Shown here: piece by piece, positions 41,838-51,763 of the stretch | Numbering within the stretch: the first letter of the stretch is position 1 | Layout of the letters: each line of letters starts with the position of its first letter | Origin: Lysinibacillus_B sp036662795 | GTDB lineage: Bacteria > Bacillota > Bacilli > Bacillales_A > Planococcaceae | Assembly (NCBI RefSeq): GCF_036662795.1 | Contig: NZ_JBAFWZ010000002.1 | Span: 1-64,000, forward strand | DNA: 64,000 bases | Direction: 5' to 3' | Notes under the pieces: generated by a model | What the model saw: only the letters and a program-made list of their open reading frames with translations | What the model was told of the DNA's origin: nothing | The model's database searches: none | Program-made: the position numbers and the translations under genes

Positions 41838-41967
41838 GCACATTCCGTTACGGGCGGACGCTTTCCGCGGGCGAGGTCGAGCCTCCTCGTCGTTCATGCT
41901 TCACTCCTGTGGGGTCTCGACTTTCTCGCTTTTCCCGCTGGAGTCGCCGCCCTTCACTTCATGTGCT
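41838..41967 (-). repeat. Dispersed intergenic repeat, copy F
   Basis: Minus-strand orientation. It contains GGGCGGACGCTTTCCGCGGG, CGAGCCTCCTCGTCG, TGTGGGGTCTCGAC and CGCTGGAGTCGCCGCCC, the standard blocks in reverse. The outer ends are GCACAT and ATGTGC rather than GTTGATT/AATCAAC, again complementary. It follows cydS by 33 bases. Confidence 0.82.
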
Positions 41968-42053
41968 TTAAAGAGTCTTGTCCATTTTATATAAAGAATA
42001 TTTTTATGAAAGTGGCTGGACTTAAAAAATGCAACTTCGTATATCTCGAAGTG

Positions 42054-42103
42054 AACTGCCCCCAATTGTTAGACACTATAACAATTGGAGGTGCAGTTTT
42101 TTT
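42054..42103. terminator. Bidirectional terminator between cydS and the chemotaxis receptor
   Basis: AACTGC (42054-42059) and CCAATTGTTA pair with TAACAATTGG and GCAGTT (42093-42098), followed by seven T. A second small hairpin (CACTTCG/CGAAGTG) lies just before it. The motif resembles two facing IS3-family termini, see findings. Confidence 0.8.
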
Positions 42104-42142
42104 AATAGCTAAGTGCACTGCGAGCTGATAACTTTGTCTAAA

Positions 42143-43828
42143 TTACAGCTTAAACTTCTTCGCAAGTACTTGGAGCTCTTGGGCGTTATTGCTGAGGTCT
42201 AATGATACGTCATTGATTTGGATTGTTTTGTCTGATTGCTCATCTGTCGTCTCAGCTATTCTAGTAAAGTTAGATGACGTTTGTTCTGTGTTATACGCAA
42301 TTTCATTGACGGATGCTAATACTTCTTCAGCACTTGCTGAAATTTGCTCCGATGTTGCTGAAATTTCTTCGATTTGATTTGTAATCCCGACAATATTATT
42401 AGCAATTGCCGTAAAAGTCTCTCCAGCATGTTCAATAATATGGACACCCTCTGAAACGGAGTGTAAGCCATCCATCACGGCTTTTTCCACATTCTTCGTA
42501 TCATTTTGTATTTCTTCAGTGAGTTGAACAATTCGAGTAGCAGAATCCTTCGATTGCTCGGCTAGTTTTTTTACTTCATCAGCAACCACAGCAAAGCCTT
42601 TGCCGTGTTCACCTGCTCGTGCTGCCTCGATAGCAGCATTTAAAGCAAGAAGATTAGTTTGATCAGTAATGTCTGTGATTACCTTTGTCATACTATTAAT
42701 TTCCTCTGACTGCTTACTAAGCTTCGTTGTTAATTCTGAAATAAGCGTCGTTGAATCAGAAATAACGCTCATTTGAGTTTGAGCTTTCTCAACTGTTTCT
42801 ACACCAGTATGAGCTGAGGCTGTTGAATTCAGCGCATTTTGGTGAAGAAATTGCGTAGCCTCTGCAATTCGCTGGACACCCGTTGCCGTTTCTTCCATCG
42901 CAATGGCACTTTCTTTAGCTGCCGCTGTTGTACGACTGGCCATATCCGATGTTTCGTTTACACGCTGAGCGATATCCATCGAAGAGGCGGACATTTCCTC
43001 TGTACTTTTAGAAAGCTGAGCTGCAGAGGCCGATAAATGATTTGTATTCGCTTGGATGCTCTGTAAAATATTCAATAAGTTATGCTTCATTGTATTAAAG
43101 GCAAGGGATAAATCACCAATCTCATCCTTTTTCGAATAATTAGTGTCTTCAACCGTTAAATCCCCATCTGCTATGAGTTTAGCCGCCGCTACTACTTTGT
43201 GAAGTGGACCCGTAATTTCTCGACGAACGTAAATCATTAGGAATGAAGAAATAATAATTGTCACAACAATACAGCTAATCGCTAATAAGGTAGAGATAGT
43301 AGCGGTCCTTTTTGTACTAGCTGCAATTTCATCGAGCTTACTTTGCTGATAATCGATTAATTGTACGAGAGTAGCATGCATTTCTTCATAGGCTACTGAA
43401 AAATTAACATTCATTAGGGAAATAGCCGTATTTAATTCACTTTTTTCTACCTTATCTTGAACCTCTAGAAGAATCTGTTGAACTTCTTTGTTTTTTTCAG
43501 TTAGCGAATTTGCATAACCCTTTACCTCTTTAGAAGAAGCGATTTCTGTTAGGCTTAGAAGAGAGGCCTCCAACTGCTCCTTGTGAGAATCTAGTAATTG
43601 TAGGTTATCCTGTGATTGCTCCTGAATAAAGGCACGGGCGTACATACCTTGAGAGATGAGCTCGTTTTGTATATCTTTACCTATTTGTAGCTGAACGATT
43701 CGAGAATCTATCGTTTCCTCTACTTTTTCACTGACTCTGTAAAATTGAACAGACATGATGATTAGTGAAATGTATACAATCGATGATAGTACTAAAAACC
43801 CTATATTCAATTTTTTTCGAACAGACAT
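42143..43828 (-). CDS. Methyl-accepting chemotaxis protein
   Basis: Membrane receptor of 561 residues. Segment 1 ([20 protein letters not shown]) and segment 2 ([25 protein letters not shown], about residues 175-200) enclose an extracellular helical sensor of roughly 145 residues of the four-helix-bundle kind. A HAMP linker follows ([23 protein letters not shown]), then a long coiled-coil signalling domain with the conserved tip [21 protein letters not shown]. Ligand cannot be read. AAAGGAGACACC precedes the start. It is monocistronic and lies where B. subtilis has dagK-rlmCD adjacent, so it appears to be a lineage insertion. Confidence 0.95.
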   Translation of the reverse strand: MSVRKKLNIGFLVLSSIVYISLIIMSVQFYRVSEKVEETIDSRIVQLQIGKDIQNELISQGMYARAFIQEQSQDNLQLLDSHKEQLEASLLSLTEIASSKEVKGYANSLTEKNKEVQQILLEVQDKVEKSELNTAISLMNVNFSVAYEEMHATLVQLIDYQQSKLDEIAASTKRTATISTLLAISCIVVTIIISSFLMIYVRREITGPLHKVVAAAKLIADGDLTVEDTNYSKKDEIGDLSLAFNTMKHNLLNILQSIQANTNHLSASAAQLSKSTEEMSASSMDIAQRVNETSDMASRTTAAAKESAIAMEETATGVQRIAEATQFLHQNALNSTASAHTGVETVEKAQTQMSVISDSTTLISELTTKLSKQSEEINSMTKVITDITDQTNLLALNAAIEAARAGEHGKGFAVVADEVKKLAEQSKDSATRIVQLTEEIQNDTKNVEKAVMDGLHSVSEGVHIIEHAGETFTAIANNIVGITNQIEEISATSEQISASAEEVLASVNEIAYNTEQTSSNFTRIAETTDEQSDKTIQINDVSLDLSNNAQELQVLAKKFKL

Positions 43829-44004
43829 AAAAGGTGTCTCCTTTCCTAGTTCCTATTATTTTTTTACTATGTTTACTATTGATTGTAAATAATTTACCTG
43901 ATAATGACAAATGAATTATTGCTCATTTTTTCACGAATTAACTTTAATGAGTAGTTTTTTGCCAACACATGCTACAATAAAAGAATTGAAATGGAGGACA
44001 AAAC

Positions 44005-45366
44005 ATGACTGTACCAATACAAAAAAATGAACGTGCCATTGTTTATATAGAGGATTTAACACATGACGGAAATGGTGTCGCCAAAATAGATGGCTATCCA
44101 TTATTTATCCAAGGTGCATTGCCGGGAGAAAAAGTGGAAGTGCATGTTTTAAAAACATTAAAAAACTACGGCTTTGCAAAGGTTGTTGAAATAATCGAGC
44201 CATCACCGGATCGTGTAGAAGCGCCTTGTGAATATTTTAAGCAGTGTGGCGGCTGTCAATTGCAGCACTTATCATACGAGGGGCAATTGAAGTGGAAGCA
44301 AAAAATGGTTCAAAATGTGATGCAGCGCTTAGGGAAGATAGATGCACCCGTGTTACCTGTAAAGGGTATGGAGCATCCGTGGAGCTATCGCAATAAAGCA
44401 CAAATTCCATTCGCTCAAGGCGAAGAGGGTGCCATTGCGGGATTTTATAAAACGAAATCACATAGCATTGTCGATATGGAGCGCTGTTTAATCCAAACAG
44501 GTGAAGCGGATGCAGTTTTAGCAGGACTAAAAGGGGAGCTGACGAAGCTAGGTCTCCAGCCTTACAATGAGGCCTCTCATAGTGGCCAGTTGCGCCATGT
44601 TGTTGTTCGAAAAGGTCGTGCAACAAATGAAGTAATGGTTGTGCTTGTGACAAAATCACGCAAATTGCCACAAAAAGACGCCGTGGTCGGAGTGATTCAG
44701 CGCCTTGTGCCGAATGTTGCGTCGATTGTCCAAAACGTAAACGGCGAGAAAACCAACGTCATCTTTGGCGACACAACGATTACACTATGGGGCAAGGATA
44801 CGATTGAAGATAAGATCGGCGACGTACGCTTTGAAATCTCAGCTCGCTCATTTTATCAAGTAAACCCTGAGCAAACGGAGGTGCTGTACAAGCAGGCACT
44901 CGACTATGCAGGACTTGAAGGAAATGAATGTGTGATCGATGCATACTGTGGCATCGGCTCCATCTCGCTCTTCCTAGCTCAAAAAGCCGGACATGTGATG
45001 GGCGTAGAAATCGTCTCACAAGCGATTGAGGATGCAAAACGCAACGCCGAGCTGAACGGCTTCACCAACACTTACTTTGAAGCAGGCGCGGCCGAAGAAG
45101 TCATTCCACGCTGGTACAAGGAAGGCAAGGAAGCAGACGTCCTCGTCGTCGATCCACCACGCAAAGGCTGTGACGAAGAGTTACTTCGCACAATTATCGA
45201 GCAAAAGCCAAAACGTGTTGTCTACGTATCCTGCAACCCAGCCACACTAGCCCGCGACCTCCGCATCCTAGAGGACGGCGGATACAAGACGCAGGAAGTT
45301 CAGCCAGTGGATATGTTCCCGCATACGACGCATGTTGAGACCGTCTGTCTGCTGACAAGAAAATAG
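44005..45366 (+). CDS. rlmCD: 23S rRNA (uracil-C5)-methyltransferase RlmCD
   Basis: Methylates uracils of 23S rRNA with SAM; the single Bacillus enzyme modifies both U747 and U1939. The 453-residue protein has an N-terminal TRAM domain (about 8-65), an iron-sulfur Cys set (Cys75, Cys81, Cys84 in [10 protein letters not shown] plus a later Cys in MERCLIQTG), the SAM motif [14 protein letters not shown] and the catalytic Cys in [22 protein letters not shown] precedes the ATG. In B. subtilis it lies directly after dagK. Confidence 0.95.
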   Translation: MTVPIQKNERAIVYIEDLTHDGNGVAKIDGYPLFIQGALPGEKVEVHVLKTLKNYGFAKVVEIIEPSPDRVEAPCEYFKQCGGCQLQHLSYEGQLKWKQKMVQNVMQRLGKIDAPVLPVKGMEHPWSYRNKAQIPFAQGEEGAIAGFYKTKSHSIVDMERCLIQTGEADAVLAGLKGELTKLGLQPYNEASHSGQLRHVVVRKGRATNEVMVVLVTKSRKLPQKDAVVGVIQRLVPNVASIVQNVNGEKTNVIFGDTTITLWGKDTIEDKIGDVRFEISARSFYQVNPEQTEVLYKQALDYAGLEGNECVIDAYCGIGSISLFLAQKAGHVMGVEIVSQAIEDAKRNAELNGFTNTYFEAGAAEEVIPRWYKEGKEADVLVVDPPRKGCDEELLRTIIEQKPKRVVYVSCNPATLARDLRILEDGGYKTQEVQPVDMFPHTTHVETVCLLTRK

Positions 45367-45623
45367 TGAATAGAATCAAGGGTTTCAGCCTATACTCACT
45401 AGATGCTTTCGTGTGTTTCTAGTCTGTGGAAAAAGAAATAGTATTTTTGATAATCTGATCAAAGTGCGTTTTTCGAAAATGGTTGGACGATTTAACAAAA
45501 GGTAAGTTACTGATGAATAGCTCACGTGTTAAGTTGAATGCTATGTTCAGAATGAGCTAATATTAAGTAACAGTGTAGACTTTTTAATGAAGCAATGAAC
45601 TTATTAAGAAGGGGAAGTTGATT

Positions 45624-46028
45624 ATGAAATATTTAGGATCATGCCTTTGTGGTGAAATTACTTACCAAATAGAAGGAGATTTTGAAAATTTTTATCTTTG
45701 CCATTGTGAGCGATGTCGCAAAGATACAGGTTCAGCGCATGCAGCCAATCTATTTTCTTCTACAGCCAAGCTAAGGTGGCTGTCTGGTCAAGAAAAATCT
45801 AAAACTTTTAATTTTCGTTCAGAAGGGCACATAAAAAGTTTTTGTACTAATTGTGGATCGGCTTTGCCAAATATACAAATGGATGGAAAATTACTGGTCG
45901 TGCCTGCAGGAAGTATTGACAGTGATATAAACATAAAGCCGCAAGGACATATCTATTATGCAAATAAAGCAAATTGGGATGCTGAGCTTGAGAAAGTACC
46001 AAAGTTTGAAGAACTCCCAAATGAATGA
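45624..46028 (+). CDS. GFA/CENP-V family zinc protein
   Basis: A 134-residue protein of the glutathione-dependent formaldehyde-activating (GFA) fold. The zinc ligands are visible as SCLCGE near the start, CHCERC about 25 residues later and CTNCG in the middle. The family is broad; most members lack demonstrated formaldehyde activity, and Bacillales make bacillithiol instead of glutathione, so the substrate is unknown. AAGGGGAAG fits the ATG at 45624 better than the TTG at 45618. It stands alone. Confidence 0.85.
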   Translation: MKYLGSCLCGEITYQIEGDFENFYLCHCERCRKDTGSAHAANLFSSTAKLRWLSGQEKSKTFNFRSEGHIKSFCTNCGSALPNIQMDGKLLVVPAGSIDSDINIKPQGHIYYANKANWDAELEKVPKFEELPNE

Positions 46029-46356
46029 AGATAAGAATCATTATTCCTCATTAGCGTTTTACATTTTGATAACAATTGGTAAGAAATCATCAATAGAACT
46101 GACACTTTAGTTTCATGGGGCATAGGAAATAAGTATTTACCCCTGCAACGTTGAATTTGTCAAATTGTATAAGACTAACGTGATACTATATTGTGAAGCG
46201 GTTGCGTGGTTGGAGTTAGTTGACTAATCTCTGCAACTTACTCTTTATAAGGATGGTCTTTGGTATATCTAATTTAATATTGTATGAAACATAAAAAGCA
46301 GACGGTTTAGAAGTGAGATAATGCACTTCTAATTGGCCGTCTGCTTTTATTGTTAT
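46029..46356. other. Gap after the GFA gene
   Basis: No gene supported. It contains one copy of a short block reading GAAGCGGTTGCGTGGTTGG (46195-46219) that recurs in related form at 49955 and 59668, and a strong two-part terminator at 46293-46348. Confidence 0.6.
46293..46348. terminator. Two-part bidirectional terminator
   Basis: AAAAGCAGACGG pairs with CCGTCTGCTTTT and, inside it, TTAGAAGTG pairs with CACTTCTAA. It follows the small minus-strand ORF and reads as a terminator on both strands. A close relative with the same outer 12-mers lies at 63141-63199. Confidence 0.88.
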
Positions 46357-46545
46357 TTAGTTAATGAAACGAGCTAAGATTGTAGGTGTAAGCTCTGTGA
46401 GTGGTTGTTCTGGGTTTAACTGACTAAGGATATATGCTTTTAATACATCCTTATCCACAAGGACTTCTACTTCTTCATTTTTTATTATATTTAGCTGCTG
46501 TACTAGTGTTTCAATTTTAGAGCTAGGACTCTTAAATAATTGCAA
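46357..46545 (-). CDS. Small protein of unknown function behind the zinc-ribbon gene
   Basis: A 62-residue frame starting with TTG at 46545, nine bases after the stop of the preceding zinc-ribbon gene and ending just before a strong terminator. The protein is helical and acidic-basic mixed (IETLVQQLNIIKNEEVEVLVDK). No good ribosome-binding site is visible. It may be a true small gene co-transcribed with its neighbour or a remnant of a longer C-terminal region. Low certainty. Confidence 0.35.
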   Translation of the reverse strand: MQLFKSPSSKIETLVQQLNIIKNEEVEVLVDKDVLKAYILSQLNPEQPLTELTPTILARFIN

Positions 46546-46554
46546 TGCAAATAT

Positions 46555-48114
46555 TTATTGCCCTAGCTTTAATCCCGTAATAAGATACTCACCATCGATT
46601 AATTTCACTGTGTAAATCGATTTTTGTTTAACTTCTTTTGGGTTAGCATCTGGTTTGATAATCGTGTAAAGCTCGTCTACTGTAACTGTATAGCTTCCAC
46701 CACCATTTTCTTGAACGCTTACAATATCGTACTCATCAATTTCTGCTTGTGTATTTTTATCAAGAAGGCTTTGTAAATATTTCGCTTGTTGCGCGTAAAA
46801 TGCTGAGTCTGTTGAGATTACCGTATTTAAAGCATCCACATAGCCGTACGAATAAATAGTTAAGTAGTTTTGAATTAAAGATGAAATTTCTGACTCAGCC
46901 ACTTGCTTGGCATATTCTTTCTCACGTTCTAACTCCTGTTTGGCCGCTTCTAGTTCAAGCTTTTGCTCGTATTTTAGGAAGCTAAACTCCGGATAAGCAC
47001 TACCATTAATTTGTACTGGTTCTGACTCGTATAAAACACCGTTTTCTTTAAAAGTAGCGACTAGCTTAAATTCCACACCTTCTGGCACAACAAATCGACC
47101 ATCGACTATGTATTTCTTTAAGTTAAGCTGCTTGCCATTAATTAAATAGTTCCATTCATCGTATGGTCCGTCGATCAAATCGACTTCATACATTGGCAAA
47201 CTACCATCTAACACGTTGGATTCACTCGGCCAAATATCAACTTGACGCTCTACTGTTACCGAGCCAATTTCAGTCTCCCATAACACTGTATATGGATATT
47301 TTCCAGGTAAATATTTACTGATACTTACGCTTTCGTCTGTTGATAACCTCTTGTTTTGACCATCTATACTTACTTCAATCGCATTACTATTTGTTTCTGC
47401 AAATACTTTAAACTTAATAGGCTGAATTTCGTAAGAATTGAACAACCCGAATTTTTTTATTTTAATAACTTTAAATTGGTCAACCTCTGAATCTTCCGTT
47501 GCAACTTGTGTTAATAGCTGATCGCTCTCGTGTAATACGCTAATCGATTTTACTAATGTATTTGCGATTTCACTAACATCATTTTCTTTTAAATACTGTT
47601 TGTATGCTTTTTTCTCTACGTCCGAAGCATCATTAATTGTTAACGCTTCATAAAATTTGTCTGCGTCGTCTGACACTACCACTTGCTCTAATGTTGCTAT
47701 TAAACTATCTTTGTTACTAAATGTTTTTTCTAAAATCCAATAGCTACCAAATAACACGACTAAGAGCGCACCTAACATAATCAACAACTTCTTATTAAGA
47801 AACGAAGGAGATTTCTTCTTTTGAATAGGTGGTACTTGGTCACTACCTTTAGGTTCATGATTTGTTGCCGTGGCTGAAGGCTCCAAGTCATTTACAAAGG
47901 GTTCTCCGCACTTTATACAAAATTTCCCGTTTCCGTTATTCTCGTGCTCACATACTTCCGTTCCTAAAAGTGTTGCTGGTACCGGTGTAGATGTAGATGC
48001 GCCATTCGTTGTAAACAGCGCTCCACATTGTACACAAAAGTTCGTGTTGGCATCATTTTCGTACTGACATGCGTTGTTTTCACATATTTTTTTCTCTTTC
48101 ATCCTAATATCCAT
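46555..48114 (-). CDS. Zinc-ribbon membrane protein of the TcaA/YvbJ type
   Basis: A 519-residue protein with two N-terminal zinc ribbons (ICENNACQ...FCVQCG and VCEHENNGNGKFCIKCG), a low-complexity linker, one membrane segment (LLIMLGALLVVLFGSYWIL, about residues 109-127) and a long extracellular part of repeated beta-rich domains, with a coiled coil (LELEAAKQELEREKEYAKQ) before the last domain. This layout is that of TcaA/YvbJ-like proteins, linked in staphylococci to cell-envelope and glycopeptide responses; here the role is unknown. The start is ambiguous between 48114 and 48102. Confidence 0.78.
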   Translation of the reverse strand: MDIRMKEKKICENNACQYENDANTNFCVQCGALFTTNGASTSTPVPATLLGTEVCEHENNGNGKFCIKCGEPFVNDLEPSATATNHEPKGSDQVPPIQKKKSPSFLNKKLLIMLGALLVVLFGSYWILEKTFSNKDSLIATLEQVVVSDDADKFYEALTINDASDVEKKAYKQYLKENDVSEIANTLVKSISVLHESDQLLTQVATEDSEVDQFKVIKIKKFGLFNSYEIQPIKFKVFAETNSNAIEVSIDGQNKRLSTDESVSISKYLPGKYPYTVLWETEIGSVTVERQVDIWPSESNVLDGSLPMYEVDLIDGPYDEWNYLINGKQLNLKKYIVDGRFVVPEGVEFKLVATFKENGVLYESEPVQINGSAYPEFSFLKYEQKLELEAAKQELEREKEYAKQVAESEISSLIQNYLTIYSYGYVDALNTVISTDSAFYAQQAKYLQSLLDKNTQAEIDEYDIVSVQENGGGSYTVTVDELYTIIKPDANPKEVKQKSIYTVKLIDGEYLITGLKLGQ

Positions 48115-48468
48115 ATCCTTTTTATGTAATAGTTATAGGAACTTAAATGTTAGTTTTCCCCTCCAAAATATGTAGTACTTTTTGTGGAGGGGTTTATAAT
48201 TACGATTTAAATTCCATAAAACGAGCATATAACAACTAAATTTTACCATGATTTAGCTGTATATTAGAATAGCATTCTTTTTATATTTTATTAAAAGTCT
48301 TTTAGCTAAGGAACTGTGAGTAAATTATGTAGTGCTTATCATTTTTATGCAAATATTAAAATGTGATTGCAACAGAAGAAATGATAAGAAACTATATTGC
48401 CAATCAATTTAATGAAGCTAAAAATGACATTTTCAATATTGAAGAATGAGTTTACTTTAAGGCAAATC
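48115..48468. other. Gap with a possible gene remnant
   Basis: AT-rich. A 28-residue plus-strand frame at 48363-48449 (ATEEMIRNYIANQFNEAKND core) looks like the C-terminal end of a lost protein; no start signal or upstream part is visible. Otherwise only leader sequence of the zinc-ribbon gene. Confidence 0.4.
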
Positions 48469-49812
48469 TCATTTAACCCTTAATTCCGCTATTGCTTCCC
48501 ATTGTTCCACAAATTTGGCCATTGATTTCTCCACTTCATCCTCACTCGGGATATGGCTCAGTATTTCCTCTTGTGTATAAGGTTTACCGCCTTTTACAAT
48601 GATATGGATATCCTGTGTATGTTGGATGTTCTCTAATGGATCTTCGTTTAAGATAACTAAATCAGCGATAAATCCTTCTTTAATTACTCCAATTCCATCC
48701 AGATGAATCGATTTTGCCGCATTGACTGTCGCTGCTTGTAAAGCTTCCAATTCTGTAAAGCCAATTTCCACAAATATTTCGAGTTCACGGTGTAAAACCA
48801 TACCAGGGTATGTGTATAATAGGCCAGGCGTATCCGTTCCCGCAACTACTGTTCCGCCCATATCATAGTATATTTTAGCAATGGCTTTATCTAAGTTATG
48901 TGTTTTGGCATTATATTTTTTTATCGACTCTACATGTTCCGCTTGTTGATTCCAATATTCCGCAATGAAATTTATCTTTGAAGCGGATTCTATAACAATA
49001 TTTTTAGGAGACCAAAACTCAGGATATTTGATAGATTGATCGTAAATAACCATTGTTGGGCATAATTTCACATTGTAAGCCAACATTTTTTCGCAAAGGT
49101 CCTTAATTTTTTCTTGATCAGGGTTTTCCCAATCGATATGACCCCATTCCTCATGGTCAACAAATAAATTCCACCCTTTATACATCTCATGGGCAAAACC
49201 CGATGTATGTTCAATCCAAGTAACCCCACACTCAGCTGCATCTAGAGCAGTTACATCTTTCGAATTCACCAAATCAATGGCAACTTCCAAGTTATACTTT
49301 TTCGCCTCATCTACAGCTGCTGCCATCACATCTCTTTTAATCCATCCATACAATTTAACAAACTTTGCGCCCACTTCTACTTGTCTACGAACTTCCTTCC
49401 TCGCTTCTTCTGGGTCGTCTGTTACGAGAGCACCATAGCTTGTTGGACCCCATTGACCAGGTGTTCCGTCAATCATTCTATCAGATGCGTACACTCGTGG
49501 TGTTGGTGCATCATCCGGTTGTTCAATTAAGTTTTTTAGTAAAAGAACATTACCAGCAGTATTACGTATTGTTGTTACTCCTGATGCAACGAAATGGGGA
49601 GCAAATCGCTCATTAATATGACAATGCATATCGATTAAGCCAGGGATAATATATTTACCTTCAGCATCAATCGTATATACCCCTTCTGGTAACACATCAT
49701 CACTTTTGAATATTCTTTTCACCAGATTACTCTCTACTTCGATCGTACCTACATAAGACACTCCATTTTCCACATCAATGATTGTTCCATTTTTAATAAT
49801 TAAATGACTCAT
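48469..49812 (-). CDS. Metal-dependent amidohydrolase (imidazolonepropionase/prolidase-like)
   Basis: A 447-residue amidohydrolase. The beta-barrel metal site starts with PGLIDMHCHINERF (His-X-His), the bridging Lys is probably in AKFVKLYGWIK, further ligands lie near IEHTSGFAHE, and the catalytic Asp is in VVAGTDTPG. The N- and C-terminal composite domain (IIKNGTIIDVENGVSYVG, GFIADLVILNEDPLENI) is typical. Members hydrolyse cyclic amides or dipeptides; the substrate is not predictable. AAGGAGGT precedes the ATG. The nhaC-like transporter gene upstream ends in its own terminator, so joint expression is uncertain. Confidence 0.85.
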   Translation of the reverse strand: MSHLIIKNGTIIDVENGVSYVGTIEVESNLVKRIFKSDDVLPEGVYTIDAEGKYIIPGLIDMHCHINERFAPHFVASGVTTIRNTAGNVLLLKNLIEQPDDAPTPRVYASDRMIDGTPGQWGPTSYGALVTDDPEEARKEVRRQVEVGAKFVKLYGWIKRDVMAAAVDEAKKYNLEVAIDLVNSKDVTALDAAECGVTWIEHTSGFAHEMYKGWNLFVDHEEWGHIDWENPDQEKIKDLCEKMLAYNVKLCPTMVIYDQSIKYPEFWSPKNIVIESASKINFIAEYWNQQAEHVESIKKYNAKTHNLDKAIAKIYYDMGGTVVAGTDTPGLLYTYPGMVLHRELEIFVEIGFTELEALQAATVNAAKSIHLDGIGVIKEGFIADLVILNEDPLENIQHTQDIHIIVKGGKPYTQEEILSHIPSEDEVEKSMAKFVEQWEAIAELRVK

Positions 49813-49999
49813 TTTTTACCTCCTTAAACTTTTATGTAATGCATTATGAAGAGCTGGAGGCATGATGTATTATAGGTTGGATTTTTTTTACATACCTCAT
49901 TGCGTTTATTATGTCATTAAGTGTAATAATGCTCAAGGAAGTTTCCACACTGTTGAAGCTGTCGCATGGTTAGAGTCAGCTCCATGCCATGAAAAATAG

Positions 50000-50040
50000 C
50001 TGTGCCGAAAATCCGGTTTTCATTGGGAATTTCGGCACAG
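50000..50040 (-). terminator. Intrinsic terminator after the NhaC-like gene
   Basis: Perfect 11-bp stem CTGTGCCGAAA/TTTCGGCACAG with a 19-base loop. On the minus strand it is followed by CTATTTTTC. It lies 48 bases after the transporter stop. Confidence 0.88.
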
Positions 50041-50087
50041 CATTTTGGATTGTAGTTAATGCAAAAAGATCGTAAATGCGAATACAT

Positions 50088-51383
50088 TTACGATTTTTGA
50101 ATAGGTTTATTTTTAGTTTTCGGATAACCGATGAGGATCGCAATGACTCCGCAGACTCCTACTAAAAGGGAGTAATACGAATATTGCATAATTAAAATAG
50201 GGGAAATGCCGGCGATACTGGCAGCTGCTAAAAATTGTGCACCGTACGGAATGATACCTTGAACGACACATGAAAAAATGTCGATGATGCTTGCTGATTT
50301 ACGTGGCTCAATATCGTATTGATCGGCAATTTTTTTTGCTAATGGTCCAGCAATCATAATGGCAATCGTATTATTGGCAGTTGAAAGGTCGGTTAAACCA
50401 ACTAAACCTGCCATTGCAAATTGAGCATCCTTCTGCGACTTAATTTTACGCGTTGCAACACTTACGATAAAATCAATGCCTCCATTATACTTAATGACCT
50501 CGACCATACCGGCAATTAACATCGCTAAAAACGCCATTTCAAACATATTGCTAGTACCGTTTCCAATTGCGTTGATAAATGACATCACCTCATAACTACC
50601 ATCAATTAAGCCGATAGTTCCAGCGAGGAGGATCCCACTACCTAATACGGTAAAGACATTTACGCCAATCAAAGCAAAAACAATGACAAATAAATAAGGA
50701 ATCAATTTGTACCAATAGAAGCTAGCATGTGTTACTTGGGCTGTGGAATTTAGCGTCAAAAAGGCTAAAATAACACATGTGACAATTGCTGCTGGTAATA
50801 CGATGAAAAAGTTAACCTTAAATTTGTCTTTCATTTCTGCGCCTTGTGAGCGGACAGATGCTATAGTTGTATCCGAAATAAATGATAAATTATCGCCAAA
50901 CATAGCCCCACCAATAACAGTTGCCATTAATAGCGGTATTGAAAGTCCTGTTTGCTCCCCGATCGCTAAACCTATTGGGGCGAGGGCAACAATCGTTCCA
51001 ACTGAAGTGCCCATTGCTAAAGATATAAAACAGGCGATTATGAATAAGCCAACAACTAATAAGTTTTGTGGCAGGATGGAGAGTGCAAAGTTTACTGTTG
51101 CTTCAATAGCACCCATTCCTTTTGCAGTTTCCGAAAATGCACCGGCAAGTAAGAAAATAATCACCATTAACATGACGTTCGAATTCCCGGCGCCGGTCGT
51201 AAAGGTTTCAATTTTTTTTGTGATCGTTTCTTTGCGGTTCATGAAAAGGGCAACAGTGCTTGCAATCGAAATGGCAACGATTACAGGGAATGCATAAAAA
51301 TCATTTAATACAATTCCTGAGCCGATAAACAAAATTAAAAATACAACAATTGGAATTAATGCCCACGGATTTCCTTTTTGCAT
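50088..51383 (-). CDS. NhaC-family Na+/H+ antiporter-like transporter
   Basis: A 431-residue protein with about eleven membrane segments and the conserved core SLAMGTSVGTIVALAPIG, GGAMFGDNLSFISDTTIAS and SCVVQGIIPYGAQFLAAA, which are typical for the NhaC family. Members exchange sodium for protons or for small organic anions. The amidohydrolase next door could supply or consume such a substrate. AGGAGGAAG precedes the start. The leader contains an imperfect hairpin GGCTCTTCT/AGAAGAGGGC at 51417-51447 of unknown role. Confidence 0.85.
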   Translation of the reverse strand: MQKGNPWALIPIVVFLILFIGSGIVLNDFYAFPVIVAISIASTVALFMNRKETITKKIETFTTGAGNSNVMLMVIIFLLAGAFSETAKGMGAIEATVNFALSILPQNLLVVGLFIIACFISLAMGTSVGTIVALAPIGLAIGEQTGLSIPLLMATVIGGAMFGDNLSFISDTTIASVRSQGAEMKDKFKVNFFIVLPAAIVTCVILAFLTLNSTAQVTHASFYWYKLIPYLFVIVFALIGVNVFTVLGSGILLAGTIGLIDGSYEVMSFINAIGNGTSNMFEMAFLAMLIAGMVEVIKYNGGIDFIVSVATRKIKSQKDAQFAMAGLVGLTDLSTANNTIAIMIAGPLAKKIADQYDIEPRKSASIIDIFSCVVQGIIPYGAQFLAAASIAGISPILIMQYSYYSLLVGVCGVIAILIGYPKTKNKPIQKS

Positions 51384-51763
51384 TTCTTCCTCCTTTATCA
51401 GTTAACATACAAATAAGCCCTCTTCTAAAATGAATAAGAAGAGCCACCACCTATGCTAGAATGCATGTATTTATAGAGAAAATTTTGTAGGGCTGAGCAT
51501 AATATCTACTACTTCAATGAAAAGCGTTCATTATGGCATCCCACAATAATCAAATAAATTTTAGAATATAAGAAAGTTGGTGTTAAGTCAATTTGTTTGT
51601 TATTTCAGAATAATATAAAAGCGAAGTTACTTTTAGGCTAAAATAGACTTTGACAAGTGTATAAAATTATAATGTCCAAAAAGCAATAAAACGAAGAAAC
51701 ACCTCCAGCTCATTACTTAGCCAAAGGTGTTTCTATTTGTTAAAAGACTATACCTACTACAGG
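51384..51763. other. Leader of the NhaC-like gene and terminator of the prt gene
   Basis: 380 bases without a gene. From the right: the terminator of the phosphoribosyltransferase gene (51695-51734), then AT-rich promoter sequence for the minus-strand transporter, then a hairpin at 51417-51447 about 35 bases before its start. Confidence 0.6.
51695..51734 (-). terminator. Intrinsic terminator after the purine permease operon
   Basis: AGAAACACCT (51695-51704) pairs with AGGTGTTTCT (51725-51734). On the minus strand a T-rich tail follows. It lies 30 bases after the phosphoribosyltransferase stop. Confidence 0.82.

Noticed and set aside
41835..42128. A 97-codon plus-strand ORF after cydS
   Set aside because: It is made of dispersed repeat F and the following terminator hairpins.
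43829..44004. Sigma-D type promoter for the chemotaxis receptor
   Set aside because: No convincing TAAA plus GCCGATAA pair with correct spacing could be found upstream of the gene.
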